This document shows, one piece after another, positions 54,206-64,000 of a DNA stretch of 64,000 nt. This DNA comes from Bisporella sp. PMI_857 (Eukaryota; Ascomycota; Leotiomycetes; Helotiales; Helotiaceae). The stretch is taken from assembly GCA_021307315.1 (NCBI GenBank), contig JAJSPD010000098.1, forward strand, positions 84,908 through 148,907, written 5' to 3'. Numbering within the stretch: position 1 is the first letter of the stretch; every line of letters starts with the position of its first letter. The notes beneath the pieces are model-generated. The model searched no databases. It saw only the letters and a list, made by a program, of their open reading frames with translations, and had not been told where the DNA came from. The translations under genes and the position numbers were made by a program.

Positions 54206-54575
54206 ATGGGAACTAAGCGTAAACGTCTACCAGATCCCAAATTAAGACAAGATGAACCTCCGGCCAAGAGAATTTGCTGTGGCATAAAACTCCAGAAAAC
54301 GAAGAAAGGGGTTGTGACGGCGAAAGAATTTTTGCAGTATGTTCTACACGAATTGACAGATACGTACGAGAAATCAGAAATGAGCTTGAAGAGTAAGTTA
54401 GTTTTTAAGAGATTTTCTTCAAGCCTTAAAATTAACAGGTCAAGTTATTCGCTTGGGGGACTCTTATTCTCAGCAGAGCCTTTCTTTCGGCGCGGTTCAT
54501 TTGGATATGTCATCCAGGTCTCATACTTCTTTAGTAGTGACGGGTTCTGAGATTGGAAAGGGCACTTGCCGGTGA
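54206..54575 (+). CDS. Small basic orphan protein, possibly truncated, 107 aa
   Basis: Exon 1 54206-54392 from ATG MGTKRKRLPDPKLRQDEPPA, 46-nt intron (GTAAGT...TTAACAG), exon 2 54439-54575. The N-terminus is rich in Lys/Arg (TKRKRLPD, PPAKR; nuclear localisation-like) and followed by a helix (AKEFLQYVLHELTDTYEKSE). It reads like the opening of a longer nuclear or coiled-coil protein, cut short. Low-complexity G/T DNA begins 75 bp downstream. Confidence 0.45.
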
Positions 54576-55349
54576 CGGGTCCCAGCAACCTTTAGTCAGG
54601 AAACCTCATGTGAAATTGTGAAGTCAATATACGGATTGAATTTCTTTTTTGGGGGGGTTTTTTGGGGGGCTTTTGCCCGCGGGCGGGGGGTGGTTGCAGG
54701 AAATCGGACAGGGAATCTGACAGATTTTGCGACAATGAGAGCAATCTGGATCATGCTCTGAGATCGAAATATTTCTGAATAAATAATGTCAAGGCCAACT
54801 GAAAGTTATCTGGTGTGGTTTTTTTTTACTATGCCGCCCTGCATCCCCATATCAATCCATCCCGCCAATCCTCTCTGTCTTTAGTGTGGCAGTTCGTTCA
54901 AAACCCCAGGGAGCTTTCCACGGAGGTATACTCATGTTCCTACGTAATCTTACTAACTGAGAAGGACGTGTGATTGGAAATTAACCCTCTTGTGTGGCGC
55001 TCTTTGCCAACTAATTAAAAGGCAGGCCCCGGGCTTACCTGGGAAAATTCAACTAAACACGAAAGCCTCCTGCGCAATACTTTGATAGAGCTAGCAGGGG
55101 GATCTGCATCTGGCCCGAAGTCTCCTGCGGCTGGCGTTCCATATTAATATCCAGCACCCAGCTTCTTATCCCATATATTCCCACACGAATAAGTTTCATT
55201 CACCTAATGACTATTGGCTACATTCATATTGGAAGAACACGTTTTGTCCACAATTGCAAGATAATAATGATAAAACGATATATACGCGAAAGGCAGCTCC
55301 ACGCTGGTGTTATCGCAAGGAATAGAAGATGATGTGCCCCGGAGGGGAT
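54576..55349. other. Intergenic with G-rich tract
   Basis: A G/T-then-GC-rich tract at about 54645-54692 (runs of 5-7 G) can form G-quadruplexes. No gene. Confidence 0.5.
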
Positions 55350-55737
55350 TGATGGCCAATGCAGTGGTGGACCTACTCGCGATCCCTCGTCAACTTACGA
55401 CACGATAGACAAACCTTACTCTTACACCGCTAGTCTCCACAGGCTAATCACCGTACTTGATCGTTGCTTCTCTACCGATGAAGTCTTTAAAATTGTGGTA
55501 TCCCTTTGCTGTGTCCATCCCACAGTTCAGGATTTGGTCTCCATCGAGACGTGCTTTCAACTATCTCCATTGGGATATGAAGAGTTTATGCTGAACTCCT
55601 GCGTGCCGACTCTTGTGTGTCGATGTACGGGTGAGGTTGCAGCTGTGAACAAACAGTTCACGCTTCTTACAGGCTGGGAGAAAGATGTATTACTGGGATA
55701 CTCTTTGGCAACAAGAGAAGAGTGTATGGATAAGTGA
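55350..55737 (+). pseudogene. Fragment of an Ert1/AcuK-like Zn2Cys6 regulator (PAS region)
   Basis: One open plus frame reads STYDTIDKPYSYTASLHRLI, CFSTDEVFKIVVSL, HPTVQDLVSIETCFQLSPLG, YEEFMLNSCVPTLVCRCTGE, VAAVNKQFTLLTGWEKDVLL, GYSLATREEC. It follows the order of the C-terminal region of the gluconeogenesis activator Ert1/AcuK: YTYS-H-L, RRF-P-KT-RIA, RPS-I, the E-CFQR-L-EYE block, then the PAS segment -PT-VCRRTGE-AAV-KEF--LTGWKK-VLLGKEPN. The zinc cluster, the NLNVNTGG part and all 5' exons are missing, and a stop follows MDK. Many core residues are altered. Confidence 0.75.
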
Positions 55738-57615
55738 AGATAATCTTACCTTGTATGTATTCTTGGGCAGTTTTGACTGATTGCTAAGGTTGTGCACAAG
55801 CTTTGTCTACGTTGTTCACGATTTTAGTGATAGGGCCGGGCTGATCCGAAAAATGGAGCTATCCACCCACAAGCAGCTGTCTGTTTGTAGGTAACAGAAA
55901 AGATGTGACCAGTTCGCAATTTTAGAGAGTCGGCAATGAAAAGCGGCGTTACTAACTTAACCAGTAAGGCGAATAAACATGCTGGTTTCCTAATAGCGGT
56001 GAAGAGTGAGGCGAGAAGAGTTGTTGCCTGGGTGGTATAAATGCGAATATTTCTATCAAATGCAGTTACTTCAAGTCCCGACCGTATCCACATAAAATCT
56101 GCCTTCCAGAGTATACAAGAAGGCTCTCGATCTCAAATTGTCAACCTTCCCCACAGCCCTGGCACTAATGGCGGTTTTGAGGACCTTGCAAGGGAACCCA
56201 GACGCAATTTGCTGAAATTGTTGAGAAGGTGCTTGGTAATCTCTGGAGCTGCGTAAAAAAGCAGAACAGCGCAAAATCCTCAAGAAAGATATGAGTTGGT
56301 GGATTCGGCGACTGTAGCTCTTTCGAAGCGATACGGTTTTCTGTACCCAAGATCAGCAATGTCGAAGGCTCTGTGATGGAGGAGATCTGCAATTACTATT
56401 TGACAGGACAGCAAAGGCTCACAGCCTTTATCCAACCTCTCTCGATATACTCCTGCTTTCACAAAATCTTTCTATCCTAGACTAACTGAAAGATACTAGG
56501 CTATCGCATTATTGACAACATGGATGAAAGGAGTTTCTGGATGCGCCTGTTTGGACTGAAAGAATGAGGATGGACTCTGTTTGTAAGCGCAGGCCTAAGT
56601 CCAAAATGTTGCAACTAACAGCGTACAATAGGCAAAAGATGATCTAAGTTTCTCAACACGTGACTATCCACACAGGTGACCAGTCTCATGATTAAAGCAG
56701 GTGACAGGTCAAATTTGTTCGAAATCGGGCGGGAAGAGGTACTGGAGGGTTTATATTAATAACAATATTTCTGCTGGTGGGTTTGTTCCGAAACTCAGCT
56801 AATTAAAAATATCACGTGACCAAAGGGAATCTGGTGAACCACCGGACTGACAAATTAATATGGGGAGTGCGGGAAAGTAAGGAAAGGAATAGGTACGAAA
56901 TTTCATTGCAGGCTTTGTTCAACGATGAAAGGCTATGATGTAAGCTTAATTTGTCCATAGTATGAAATGAGATGCTAATACGGCAAAGGATTATTTCTGT
57001 TAATCGCCTTGCTTTTGGTTCTGCCTTGAACTTCGCAATATGCCCTCCTCTCTACAGCGGAATTTTGCAAGCTATCCTTTTTTCAGCCTAAAGATGTTGG
57101 GGCTAATTGCGTTTAGCTCGGCCAGAGTCGGCTTGTTGAATAAAATCACATGGCATTGTTGCCCCACCACGCTCAAGTTTCTTCCCCGTTTTGCGAAAGA
57201 TCACATCAACGTCTGGAGCAAGCAAAAGCTCAAGGCTGTTTCTGAGCGAAAGCTATGAATTAGTTTGCCACACTGGGTTTGCCCGGCTTCGCCCAGCTCC
57301 GCTGATAGACTTCATCCCACTTGTATGTTCCTCATTTGAGTCAGCAATATATCCCTCACTCTGCATCTTTACCATACCTCTTTCTACCTCGCACTAAACA
57401 GGAAGTTCTTTTAGTATTGGAGGCTGAACTTTACTTTCAGCTCTTACCTAAAATATTCAACTTTATTCTCCAAGTTCGACTACAACACAACCGCATCTAG
57501 TAGCTAAAGTAAGTATTAAGACAAGCCTCTATCCTCTCTCCAGCCTACCAGCTGCTTATACTATGTGATATAGCGACAATCATATTCCAGCTTGTAGCCT
57601 CTTACTTTTCCAACT
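55738..57615. other. Intergenic with decayed coding sequence
   Basis: Around 56041-56460 plus-strand pieces look coding in different frames (MRIFLSNAVTSSPDRIHIKS; AEIVEKVLGNLWSCVKKQNS; VEGSVMEEICNYYLTGQQRL), as in a frameshifted pseudogene of unknown family. No repeat recognised elsewhere. Confidence 0.4.
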
Positions 57616-58403
57616 ATGGGGTATAGATTCGATGTGCCTGGCCTTAACAAAGCTCTGAAGGCCCAGGACTTGGAGGAAAGTAATAAGATGTAAGTAACAG
57701 GCCTGAATACAGTCTATATTTTACTAATTCACATAGCTACAACAAGCTACCGCAAGATTCACAACAACCAGAAATCCTTCAGTCACACATATACAACCTG
57801 GCTGTAATGATTGTTCGGAATCACGCTGAAAGAGTTTTCGGCATCCACTTAGTCCATGGGCACAGCGGCACTCTTAGTAACACTGTTTTATTGGGTGCTA
57901 ACTACGATAAACCATATTGTCGTTGGGCCAAATCTACAGTAATCCGGGCTGTTGACCTCAGCAGCGTGCATGGACATATATTTATTCTTACAGGTCATGG
58001 TTTCCATCCATACGAGTACCAAACAGGCCCTCTTCCAGATTTATCTGGAATTGACAACGCTTTCCTTCCAGAACTCGCCGAATATCTGACTACAAATAAA
58101 TTATCGAAGCTTGTCGGCCTCCAGGTTATTGACCCACATCCAACATGTATGTTAGAGCTCATTCTTCCTCAAGGGACTATTATGCTGGATAGCTCAGTCC
58201 TAAAAGGTTGTGTTCCTACTAGGCAAACTGGCTGGAAGTTCGAAAGTAAAGATGGCGAGCCACGTGTATGTCAAGCAAATGAGTCACATGGCCAGACTGC
58301 CACAAGGCATGAGATTTATAACAAAGGTGACCCCCACCCGAGGTTGGAAACATTTCAGGATCTAAAGCATGCACTTGTTGAGGCTGGAATTCTCTGTCTG
58401 TAG
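57616..58403 (+). CDS. Orphan 246-aa protein, possible enzyme-like fold
   Basis: Exon 1 57616-57689 from ATG MGYRFDVPGLNKALKAQDLE, 47-nt intron (GTAAGT...TACTAATTCACATAG), exon 2 57737-58403. Residues 55-130 are strand-rich with histidines and glycines (FGIHLVHGHSGTLSNTVLLG; HGHIFILTGHGFHPYEYQTG), then LVGLQVIDPHPTCMLELILP. The His/Gly pattern would suit a metal-binding or small beta-barrel enzyme, but no catalytic signature is recognised. Clean splice, good ATG context and full-length frame make it a confident gene. Confidence 0.75.
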
Positions 58404-58863
58404 CGTGGAAGAGCTTGGTTGACTCAGATAGCCAATAGTCGGCCCTTTTTGCTTAAACGCATACCTAAGTCTACGGAAACCCAAGATGTGAGGAATGCGG
58501 TTTTGTTTTCATTTCCCTTGTACGGAATCGTTAAATATATCTCCATAACATCTTCATTCTGGGACAGAGCTTTTTGTGCGTCTACTAGATCAAGAGCATA
58601 CACATCTCCGTAACTGTTCATTGATGAACCTTTTGAAAAGATCAGTTGCCTGCTATTTGTAAAAGAGACGTAACACACCTTCGGCCTCCTCAGGCGCACC
58701 AGTCGGACAGTTTACCGACGCTATAATAAAGTTAACAACAAATAGAAAGGCTAAAAAGTGTGAAACTTACCTTGAGCTGCTTTGTGCGGTGATTCTGTTT
58801 CATCGTACTTTCGTTTTTTGTGTGCTGGTCTAATTAGTGTTATGTTTTTTCTAAGTATCTACA
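58404..58863. other. Spacer between convergent genes
   Basis: On the minus strand an open frame (58424-58699) has coding-like composition (VCYVSFTNSRQLIFSKGSSM; DVYALDLVDAQKAL) without ATG. Good intron-like signals (GTAAGT...TTATTATAG near 58720-58771; GTGCAT...CTAATTAG near 58830-58871) suggest extra 3' exons of the gene at 58864, but I could not close them with certainty. Confidence 0.4.
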
Positions 58864-59397
58864 TTATGCACCTTGCATGAATTTGTTGAATGACTGATTG
58901 TCATCGATATTTTCAATGTTAGATTCGACAGCTTTGTTTACGTCGGGGCCATATAAAAGCTTGGAAAGATTACGATGGCGTACGAAATCCTCTACATGTT
59001 GATGAAGAATTTCAAACTCTGCGTTACTTATATTGATAATATCTTCGGCTGTGTAAGATAAACCACAAAGCTTTAAAGCATCGCAGTCCAATTGGCGTAG
59101 TCTTCGATATCTGTCTTCCCTGCAATCATTTTTCTTGCGCGGCTTTCGACTGTTTACTTGAAAAGTGAGGCGAACAAAATGCTTCACTTTTGTAGCTTGC
59201 TGATTTGGGAGAGGTTCGCCTTTATTTGTTGTTTGTAGCAACTCTGCAGTGGCTTGTAATGACACATGGACTTCGAGTTGCGCTTTCAATTGTGTAACCT
59301 TCTCGAGGAGCGTATCAACTGGTCCATTAATAGTCCAAATTTCTGCCCCCATCTTGCGAAGGTCGCGCTCAATCCTTGCTAGCAAATCTTCAGACAT
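58864..59397 (-). CDS. Small basic helical orphan, 177 aa (3' end may be spliced)
   Basis: ATG MSEDLLARIERDLRKMGAEI. N-terminal coiled-coil-like helix (ERDLRKMG; VTQLKAQLEVHVSLQATAEL), then a strongly basic patch (NSRKPRKKNDCREDRYRRLR) and an acidic helix-rich end (YTAEDIINISNAEFEILHQH). A nucleic-acid-binding role is possible. Just before the stop, GTGCAT could be a donor to an AG at 58830 and lengthen or change the tail by a few residues. Confidence 0.6.
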   Translation of the reverse strand: MSEDLLARIERDLRKMGAEIWTINGPVDTLLEKVTQLKAQLEVHVSLQATAELLQTTNKGEPLPNQQATKVKHFVRLTFQVNSRKPRKKNDCREDRYRRLRQLDCDALKLCGLSYTAEDIINISNAEFEILHQHVEDFVRHRNLSKLLYGPDVNKAVESNIENIDDNQSFNKFMQGA

Positions 59398-60195
59398 TTG
59401 GATATCCAGTGTGAAAGATCGTTAGGAGAGGAGGTGGGGTTGCTAACGAGGCGATCATCATGAAATGGAAACCCCGCTTTTATTTACGAGACATTCCTAA
59501 CTTTTGTCACATGATCATAGGGTCAGTACTAACCAAGAGCAGACCTATCATGTGAGCTAATGGGTTCCAATACACGTACCCCTGCGGTAAGTTAATAATT
59601 CTGACTAAGCGCAACGCGTACCGCCGTACCGCCGTAGAACACACTGCGACCAGCCTGTAAATACAGCGCAATCAGCCCCACACTTTTGAAAGAAGTCAAT
59701 GATATCAAGCGGTAGTTGTTCAAAGGCATTCAGTGTTGAGCCTTTAGATCTAATTCTCGCCTAGTAAATGATATTTTAAGTGTTTAACTGCAATAAATCT
59801 TGTTCTAATAATGGCGTTGAGTCTGAATCAATTGGATTAGATTCTTGGCTGGAAGCTCTTCGTTCTCTTTGTTGGCTGATAGTGATGTTTTCATAAGGCT
59901 TTGTTGGCCGTAATGGTTCCAGCGATAAGTCGTCCTGCTCCATGGGCTCCGCAGGCAATTTCTTGTATAATTTCTGTGCTTCGATCCGTGACGGAGCAAA
60001 CTAGACGAAATTTAGTTCATAGTTCTATAGGTACAGTGACTCGCAGAATATCATCGGGAATTACCTCCAAGTTTTGTGCCTAAGGCTTTATAAACTAAAT
60101 TACAGCGTAAAAATTATAGGATGTGCGGGGTCGTTTCGCGCGAGGTACTGATCAGCGTGGCGATCTTGCATGAATTTGCACACCACAGCAGCCAT
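59398..60195 (-). other. Spacer and possible small multi-exon minus-strand gene
   Basis: Between 59776 and 60195 (minus) there are coding-like pieces: MAAVVCKFMQDRHADQYLAR from an ATG at 60195, and FAPSRIEAQKLYKKLPAEPM leading to EQDDLSLEPLRPTKPYEN and a stop at 59776, preceded by a good acceptor (AATTTCGTCTAG). I could not find a splice set that joins them in frame, so the gene model is left open. 59398-59775 holds nothing recognised. Confidence 0.35.
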
Positions 60196-61118
60196 AAGGC
60201 TGAAAACGATTTCCAGCAAATTGTTCCTTAAAAATTTCTAAAAACGGAGAGGTTGGTAGTGTAACTACTTACCCTCAAGCCTAGCAAGCAACGTATAACT
60301 GAGTGAGATTTTCAGCTGATCTTCTGTGACCCATGTAGAAAGGTCATCGAACAAGTACTCAAAAACTTTCCCTCAATCTAGAGGTCCGATTTGGCTCCCT
60401 TATGTTATTCTAGTTATAGGAACCGAGCAGGGAGCCAAATTGGGACTCTTCTTATTTAATAATTTGGCTCCTCCCCTTCAAAGAGGAAAGCGGCGGTGGC
60501 GAGCTAAACTGGAAGGGCGATGAGAGAAGCAATCTTGCTCGATAAGTGAGACGGAAAATATAAACCAGCACTAGACAGGGGTTTCTCGATTGTAGCAAAT
60601 TAAACCGCAGCTATCTTCATTCCTAAAAAATTTATAGGATCCTGCAACCAAATTTTGTGACCTGGACTGGGGATTCAGATAGCACCGTCTCACCCAAACT
60701 CGCCATCCCATCCCTCCAACAAAACACCCTTTCTAGTACCAAGTGCACTACTCCTCCTTTCCCTCAACCTCCAACATTTTCTCGCTATACCCCGTGCCTT
60801 GGCCAGCTTATGTTTCCTTCCAAATTTGTCTCCAAGCCTTCTTCCAAGTCTTTCAAAGACTCCGTTATCTCCATCAGCCAGAGAGGCAACGATGCAGAGC
60901 GACCCCGTAAGACTGTTGAGAATGCCTATGTGAGGAATCGAATGGGGCCTCACAGGTTGCCATGAACCTGCCAGGAGAGCTCGGTAGAATAGCGAGAGGT
61001 CCTTTGAGACGTGTAATTCAGAGCTTTTCAACTGGCCACCAAAAAGTGGAAGTAATGAGACCCTTCTTAGACTCTAGGGTACAAGATACCAAGAGACAAT
61101 AGACACACAGAGCATGAG
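60196..61118. other. Intergenic with small foldback
   Basis: Contains the 63-bp hairpin at 60383-60445. Overlapping open frames on both strands at 60657-61031 have no supporting features. Confidence 0.45.
60383..60445. repeat. 63-bp foldback sequence
   Basis: GTCCGATTTGGCTCCCT at the left and AGGGAGCCAAATTGGGAC at the right are inverse complements with one indel; the loop is about 28 nt. AATTTGGCTCC occurs again just downstream (near 60461). Could be a tiny MITE or a foldback scar. Confidence 0.6.
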
Positions 61119-62924
61119 CTACTGCCTGCCCACTTGCCGGGATATACCCATTTTGCTTCTGTTCTGAATAATGCTCCAACGCGTACGGATTGCTGGCTCA
61201 GTCCTATTTGAGAATTTCTTAAAAATCCATTCCCAAGGCTTATCTTCCTTCTTGTATGCGGCCAAGCGCTGCTCATCTAGCATTGACCACCTGTTGTGTT
61301 TGACTTTGCATGTATTTTCCTGTGTATTATCATTTGAATTCCCGTCGTCATCACTACTAGATTCAAAACTTTTGTCGTTTATACCACTGTTCTCATGTGG
61401 TAGAGATAGATTCGCATCTATGCCATGATGTCGCCGAGCAGGCACTACTCCATTATGACTTAGGCTGGGACTCGCTGTAGCTGAAAGAACCAATTCATTA
61501 GATAGAAGCTGGGATGGTGTATAACGGCTGACCCCAGTCAAGAGGAATGTATTCTGGTCTGTTGGCTTAACCGTAAAGTCCTCGATGTCTCCCACATGGC
61601 CGATGCTTTCAATAAGTTGAGTCAGGTGGCGGAAAGAAACTCCTTGGTTATCACAGCTATCCTGGACTAATGCTGTGAAGGACCAGCAGTGCAGAGAGTG
61701 TGGACGGAATGTGATATCGGTCAGCGTTGGAAGGACAGCTCCAGGTGATCCCCTACGGCTGTATGCCAACTCTGCATCCGTGGCCGTGAACAAAGAAGGC
61801 GCCGGCGAAGGTAGCTGACCCTTAGGGCTAGAGGCAGCGACGACTCGGGATCTTCGATGAAGAGGATAGCGTGACTTAGGAGAGTGCCGATGGGATTTCA
61901 CGTGTACTTTCTCTTTGTGGATAAATCTCTGTCGAAGATGATGCTTGCGCCTTTTGGGCTTTTGGATATCAAAAGACGAAGACGGCGTTTTCTGCTTTTT
62001 AAGACATGGTCCTCTATCATCACCATCCTTATCTGAGTCGAACTCGTGGATGGGCTCGTTGTCGCTTTCACCAACGCTCTTGTCTCCTACCTCACAATAG
62101 TTTGGTTCCAGCAATGGGTCGCAGGAGTTTAGCAGCTGCGGTGGCTGGGCTGGCCGTGTGTATCCATCAATATCGTCAGATGGATAGGCACCACTATCCC
62201 ATCTGTGGCCGGCCTCCTCTGCTACATCATTCACCCGCGGCAATGTTTCATTCTCATGACTGTGTTTATCTTCTTTTTGCCCCAACTCCTGCTGATGCTC
62301 CTTATCAACGGGCTTATTGTGGAGTTCGGATCCAGTCGCCTCTGTGCTGTTGTGGTTGTGCAATGGCTCGCTTGAAAGAGAGTCAGGGGAGCTACAGGAG
62401 CGTGGAGAATTTGGCATTGAAGCTCTTTGTTCAGTGAAGAGCTGGCATGGAGCTGTATTATGGAAGTCGAAACTATCAGTGTTGTGCCATTCATCGAGGC
62501 TAGAGGAATGTGCTGAAAGTTCCATGTCCACGGCGTTTGTGTTATCAAGAAGGTTTCCATCCAGCGTTGCGCCTTCAGCACTAACGGTCCTGCTATTGAC
62601 GATTTCAGAAGCACTCAAATCGTCGTTTCTTAAATAGCCGACTGGGCTATCTACACCATGTCAGCAGGCTGCTTATCCATTTCCACAAGGGCAATATGCT
62701 TGTTTACCTGGATTCCCACCTGAGTTGTCGCCTGACGCTGACCAGCTGTGGTCGATGAAGTCTTCCCTTCCCTCCGAAGTTGATCCCTCTATTCTGCGGA
62801 GTTTTTCCTTCGGGCCAGAATCCTTTGCAGTAAAGTCCTCCTTTTGTAGTCTGCTATACAAGAGTTCTTCGATATGGAGTTCGTTTTGGTCGCTAGTGCT
62901 GCTAGCGCCGCTGAGAAAACTCAT
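61119..62924 (-). CDS. Myb/SANT-like domain protein with long acidic N-terminus, 582 aa
   Basis: Exon 1 62924-62708 from ATG MSFLSGASSTSDQNELHIEE, 57-nt intron (GTAAAC...GCTGACATGGTGTAG), exon 2 62650-61119. The junction reads SGGNPDSPVGYLRNDDLSAS. The ATG aligns with a conserved opening; upstream the frame has only GTG. Residues 73-260 are disordered and acidic, then basic (KPKRRKHHLRQRFIHKEKVH). The middle has a conserved LTDITFRPHSLHCWSFTALV and FRHLTQLIESIGHVGDIEDF. The C-terminal 50 residues are Myb/SANT-like: RWSMLDEQRLAAYKKEDKPW, EWIFKKFSNRTEPAIRTRW. This is a recognised fungal arrangement; a DNA-binding regulator is likely. Part of exon 2 is duplicated at 40.7 kb. Confidence 0.8.
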
Positions 62925-64000
62925 TTCTACTAAAGGTTCCTTGTCAGTCAAGGTTGCCACGGTTTGGACATCTCCACTTCATCTCATACCTCGAGTCCCG
63001 GCCCCAAAGCCTTCTATTTTGTTGCACCCCAGCTCATCGAATATATTGGATTGCTTGGGAGCAGGTTTGCGAGCTGCTGTGCTCTTCAACCGTTGGCGAG
63101 TTGGCACATAACTGTAAGGGATTGTGCTGAAAGTAGCCATCCTAAGCTTGTGGAAATGATTGGAAATTATTCAAGAGATTCTTTGCTTGCGACTGCTAGC
63201 TGAAAGGTGGACTGTCCCAAAGAAAGCAAAGAATTGGAAATCAATGGATATATGTAGCCTGCTCACTCACCCTTATACAGCTAGAATTCGCTTTGACCGC
63301 TACACTCCCGCTATACCGCGCCAGCTGTTTCCTGTACCGCCAATATTGCCTCCTTCTTTATGCTGCTCGTCTCGCAGAAAGTCTCACCTCCCATCTCAGC
63401 CGAGAAGCCCTGCCCTGAAACAGCTCAATCCTGCACCTGTCCTAAATATGCCCTGCCCTACCTCATAACCTCCACTATTGTATGCACGACAAGTCGGCTG
63501 ATCACACACTCTCCTTTTAATCTGCGGCAAGGCCATGAAAGCTGAGCAGAGGGGCTGTGACGATCGGGCAAAAGACAGGGTCGTGTGACGACGCATATTG
63601 CTATAGCCGCCGTTGGAAAGGCTTCCGGCAGGTTTGTTGGTGCCAGGTATTCCTTGTCGCTGGCATAGTGACGTTCCGGCGCACAGCTTGCACGGTAATA
63701 ACCGGTGCTCACACGAAGCCTCGCATGATCCTGCCGTCTCAAATCAGCTTATATCCGTGCCGATCAAATGTGGATGCAACGTCGCAGAGGGAAAGCTCAC
63801 CAGGCAGCTGCCACCACGTACTCACCGAAGGCGCAGCTAGCAGATGCCAGGGCATGCCATCCTGAGGGATTTCTGCTACTGGCAGAGTGCTGCAATGGAG
63901 GCAGGCCCGGCCCACGGTAGCTCACGCATCCGAGGCTTTCTGGCACTAGATTCTCGTATGTTGCAATAGCGAGTCAGTCCCAGAGCGCTTAGAGCCTGCT
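62925..64000. other. Right-edge intergenic region
   Basis: Upstream of the Myb/SANT-like gene. Higher GC from about 63550 and overlapping short frames on both strands, none with motif or splice support. No repeat family of the window recurs here. Confidence 0.45.

Noticed and set aside
63396..63865. Overlapping open frames at the right edge on both strands
   Set aside because: Several mutually overlapping frames with no start, motif or splice evidence; typical of GC-richer non-coding DNA.
1..64000. Giant Starship transposon carrying these accessory genes
   Set aside because: No DUF3435-type tyrosine recombinase, and no defined element ends, could be found in the window; the captain may lie outside.
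1..64000. Telomere-proximal repeats (TTAGGG-type) at an edge
   Set aside because: None seen at either end; subtelomeric location remains a guess.

Overview
The window reads as nuclear DNA of a filamentous ascomycete (Pezizomycotina). Genes are broken by short introns of about 42-59 nt with GTAAGT-like donors, CTAAC/CTAAT-like branch sites and YAG acceptors. The families are fungal accessory ones: a HET-NACHT-WD40 incompatibility-type NLR, a pseudokinase, a small kinase, an Ulp1-type protease, a MADS-like factor, a Myb/SANT-like protein, an F-box-like protein and a DUF7514-type protein. There are no rRNAs, no housekeeping operon-like runs and no bacterial or viral signatures. I cannot place the genus.

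Layout. 1-4080 (minus): HET-NACHT-WD40 receptor with a near-identical 126-bp WD40 array, a frameshift in the ninth repeat, and the array running off the left edge. 4081-7417: repeat-rich spacer with a candidate AT-rich MITE and a four-TM protein gene. 7418-17275: orphan 355-aa protein, F-box-like protein, MADS-like protein, three coiled-coil/low-complexity orphans, a small membrane-segment protein and a fungal pseudokinase. 18326-20607: truncated Est1-type protein and a 258-aa orphan. 20608-22250: decayed coding sequence. 22251-28855: 923-aa Ulp1-type protease, a 10-copy palindrome array, a 358-aa orphan and a small protein kinase. 28856-53000: sparse, repeat-rich ground carrying two copies of a two-gene family (here called A and B; 32-35 kb and 49.6-51.5 kb), two decayed A copies, dispersed hairpin repeats, a polytopic membrane protein gene, a five-exon gene with repeats at its C-terminus, a gene with a PD-(D/E)XK-like motif pair, a RIM2 carrier pseudogene, a pogo-like MITE and a DUF7514 gene. 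53053-55737: broken copies of two core transcription factors, HapB/NF-YA and Ert1/AcuK. 57616-64000: two orphans and a Myb/SANT-like gene, a fragment of which was copied to 40.7 kb.

Two patterns stand out. First, four of about 34 introns I could phase use a GC-AG pair with the same GCAAGT donor, well above the low-percent level usual in fungi. Second, the A/B gene pairs with hairpin arrays next to each copy look like a multicopy unit that I do not recognise; it is the best candidate here for an undescribed system. Broken duplicates of core genes (RIM2, HapB, Ert1/AcuK), MITEs and NLR/kinase/protease genes together suggest a fast-evolving accessory or subtelomere-like region. I saw no tyrosine-recombinase (Starship captain) gene and no telomere repeats.

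All gene models are spliced by eye from sequence; no database or computation was used.
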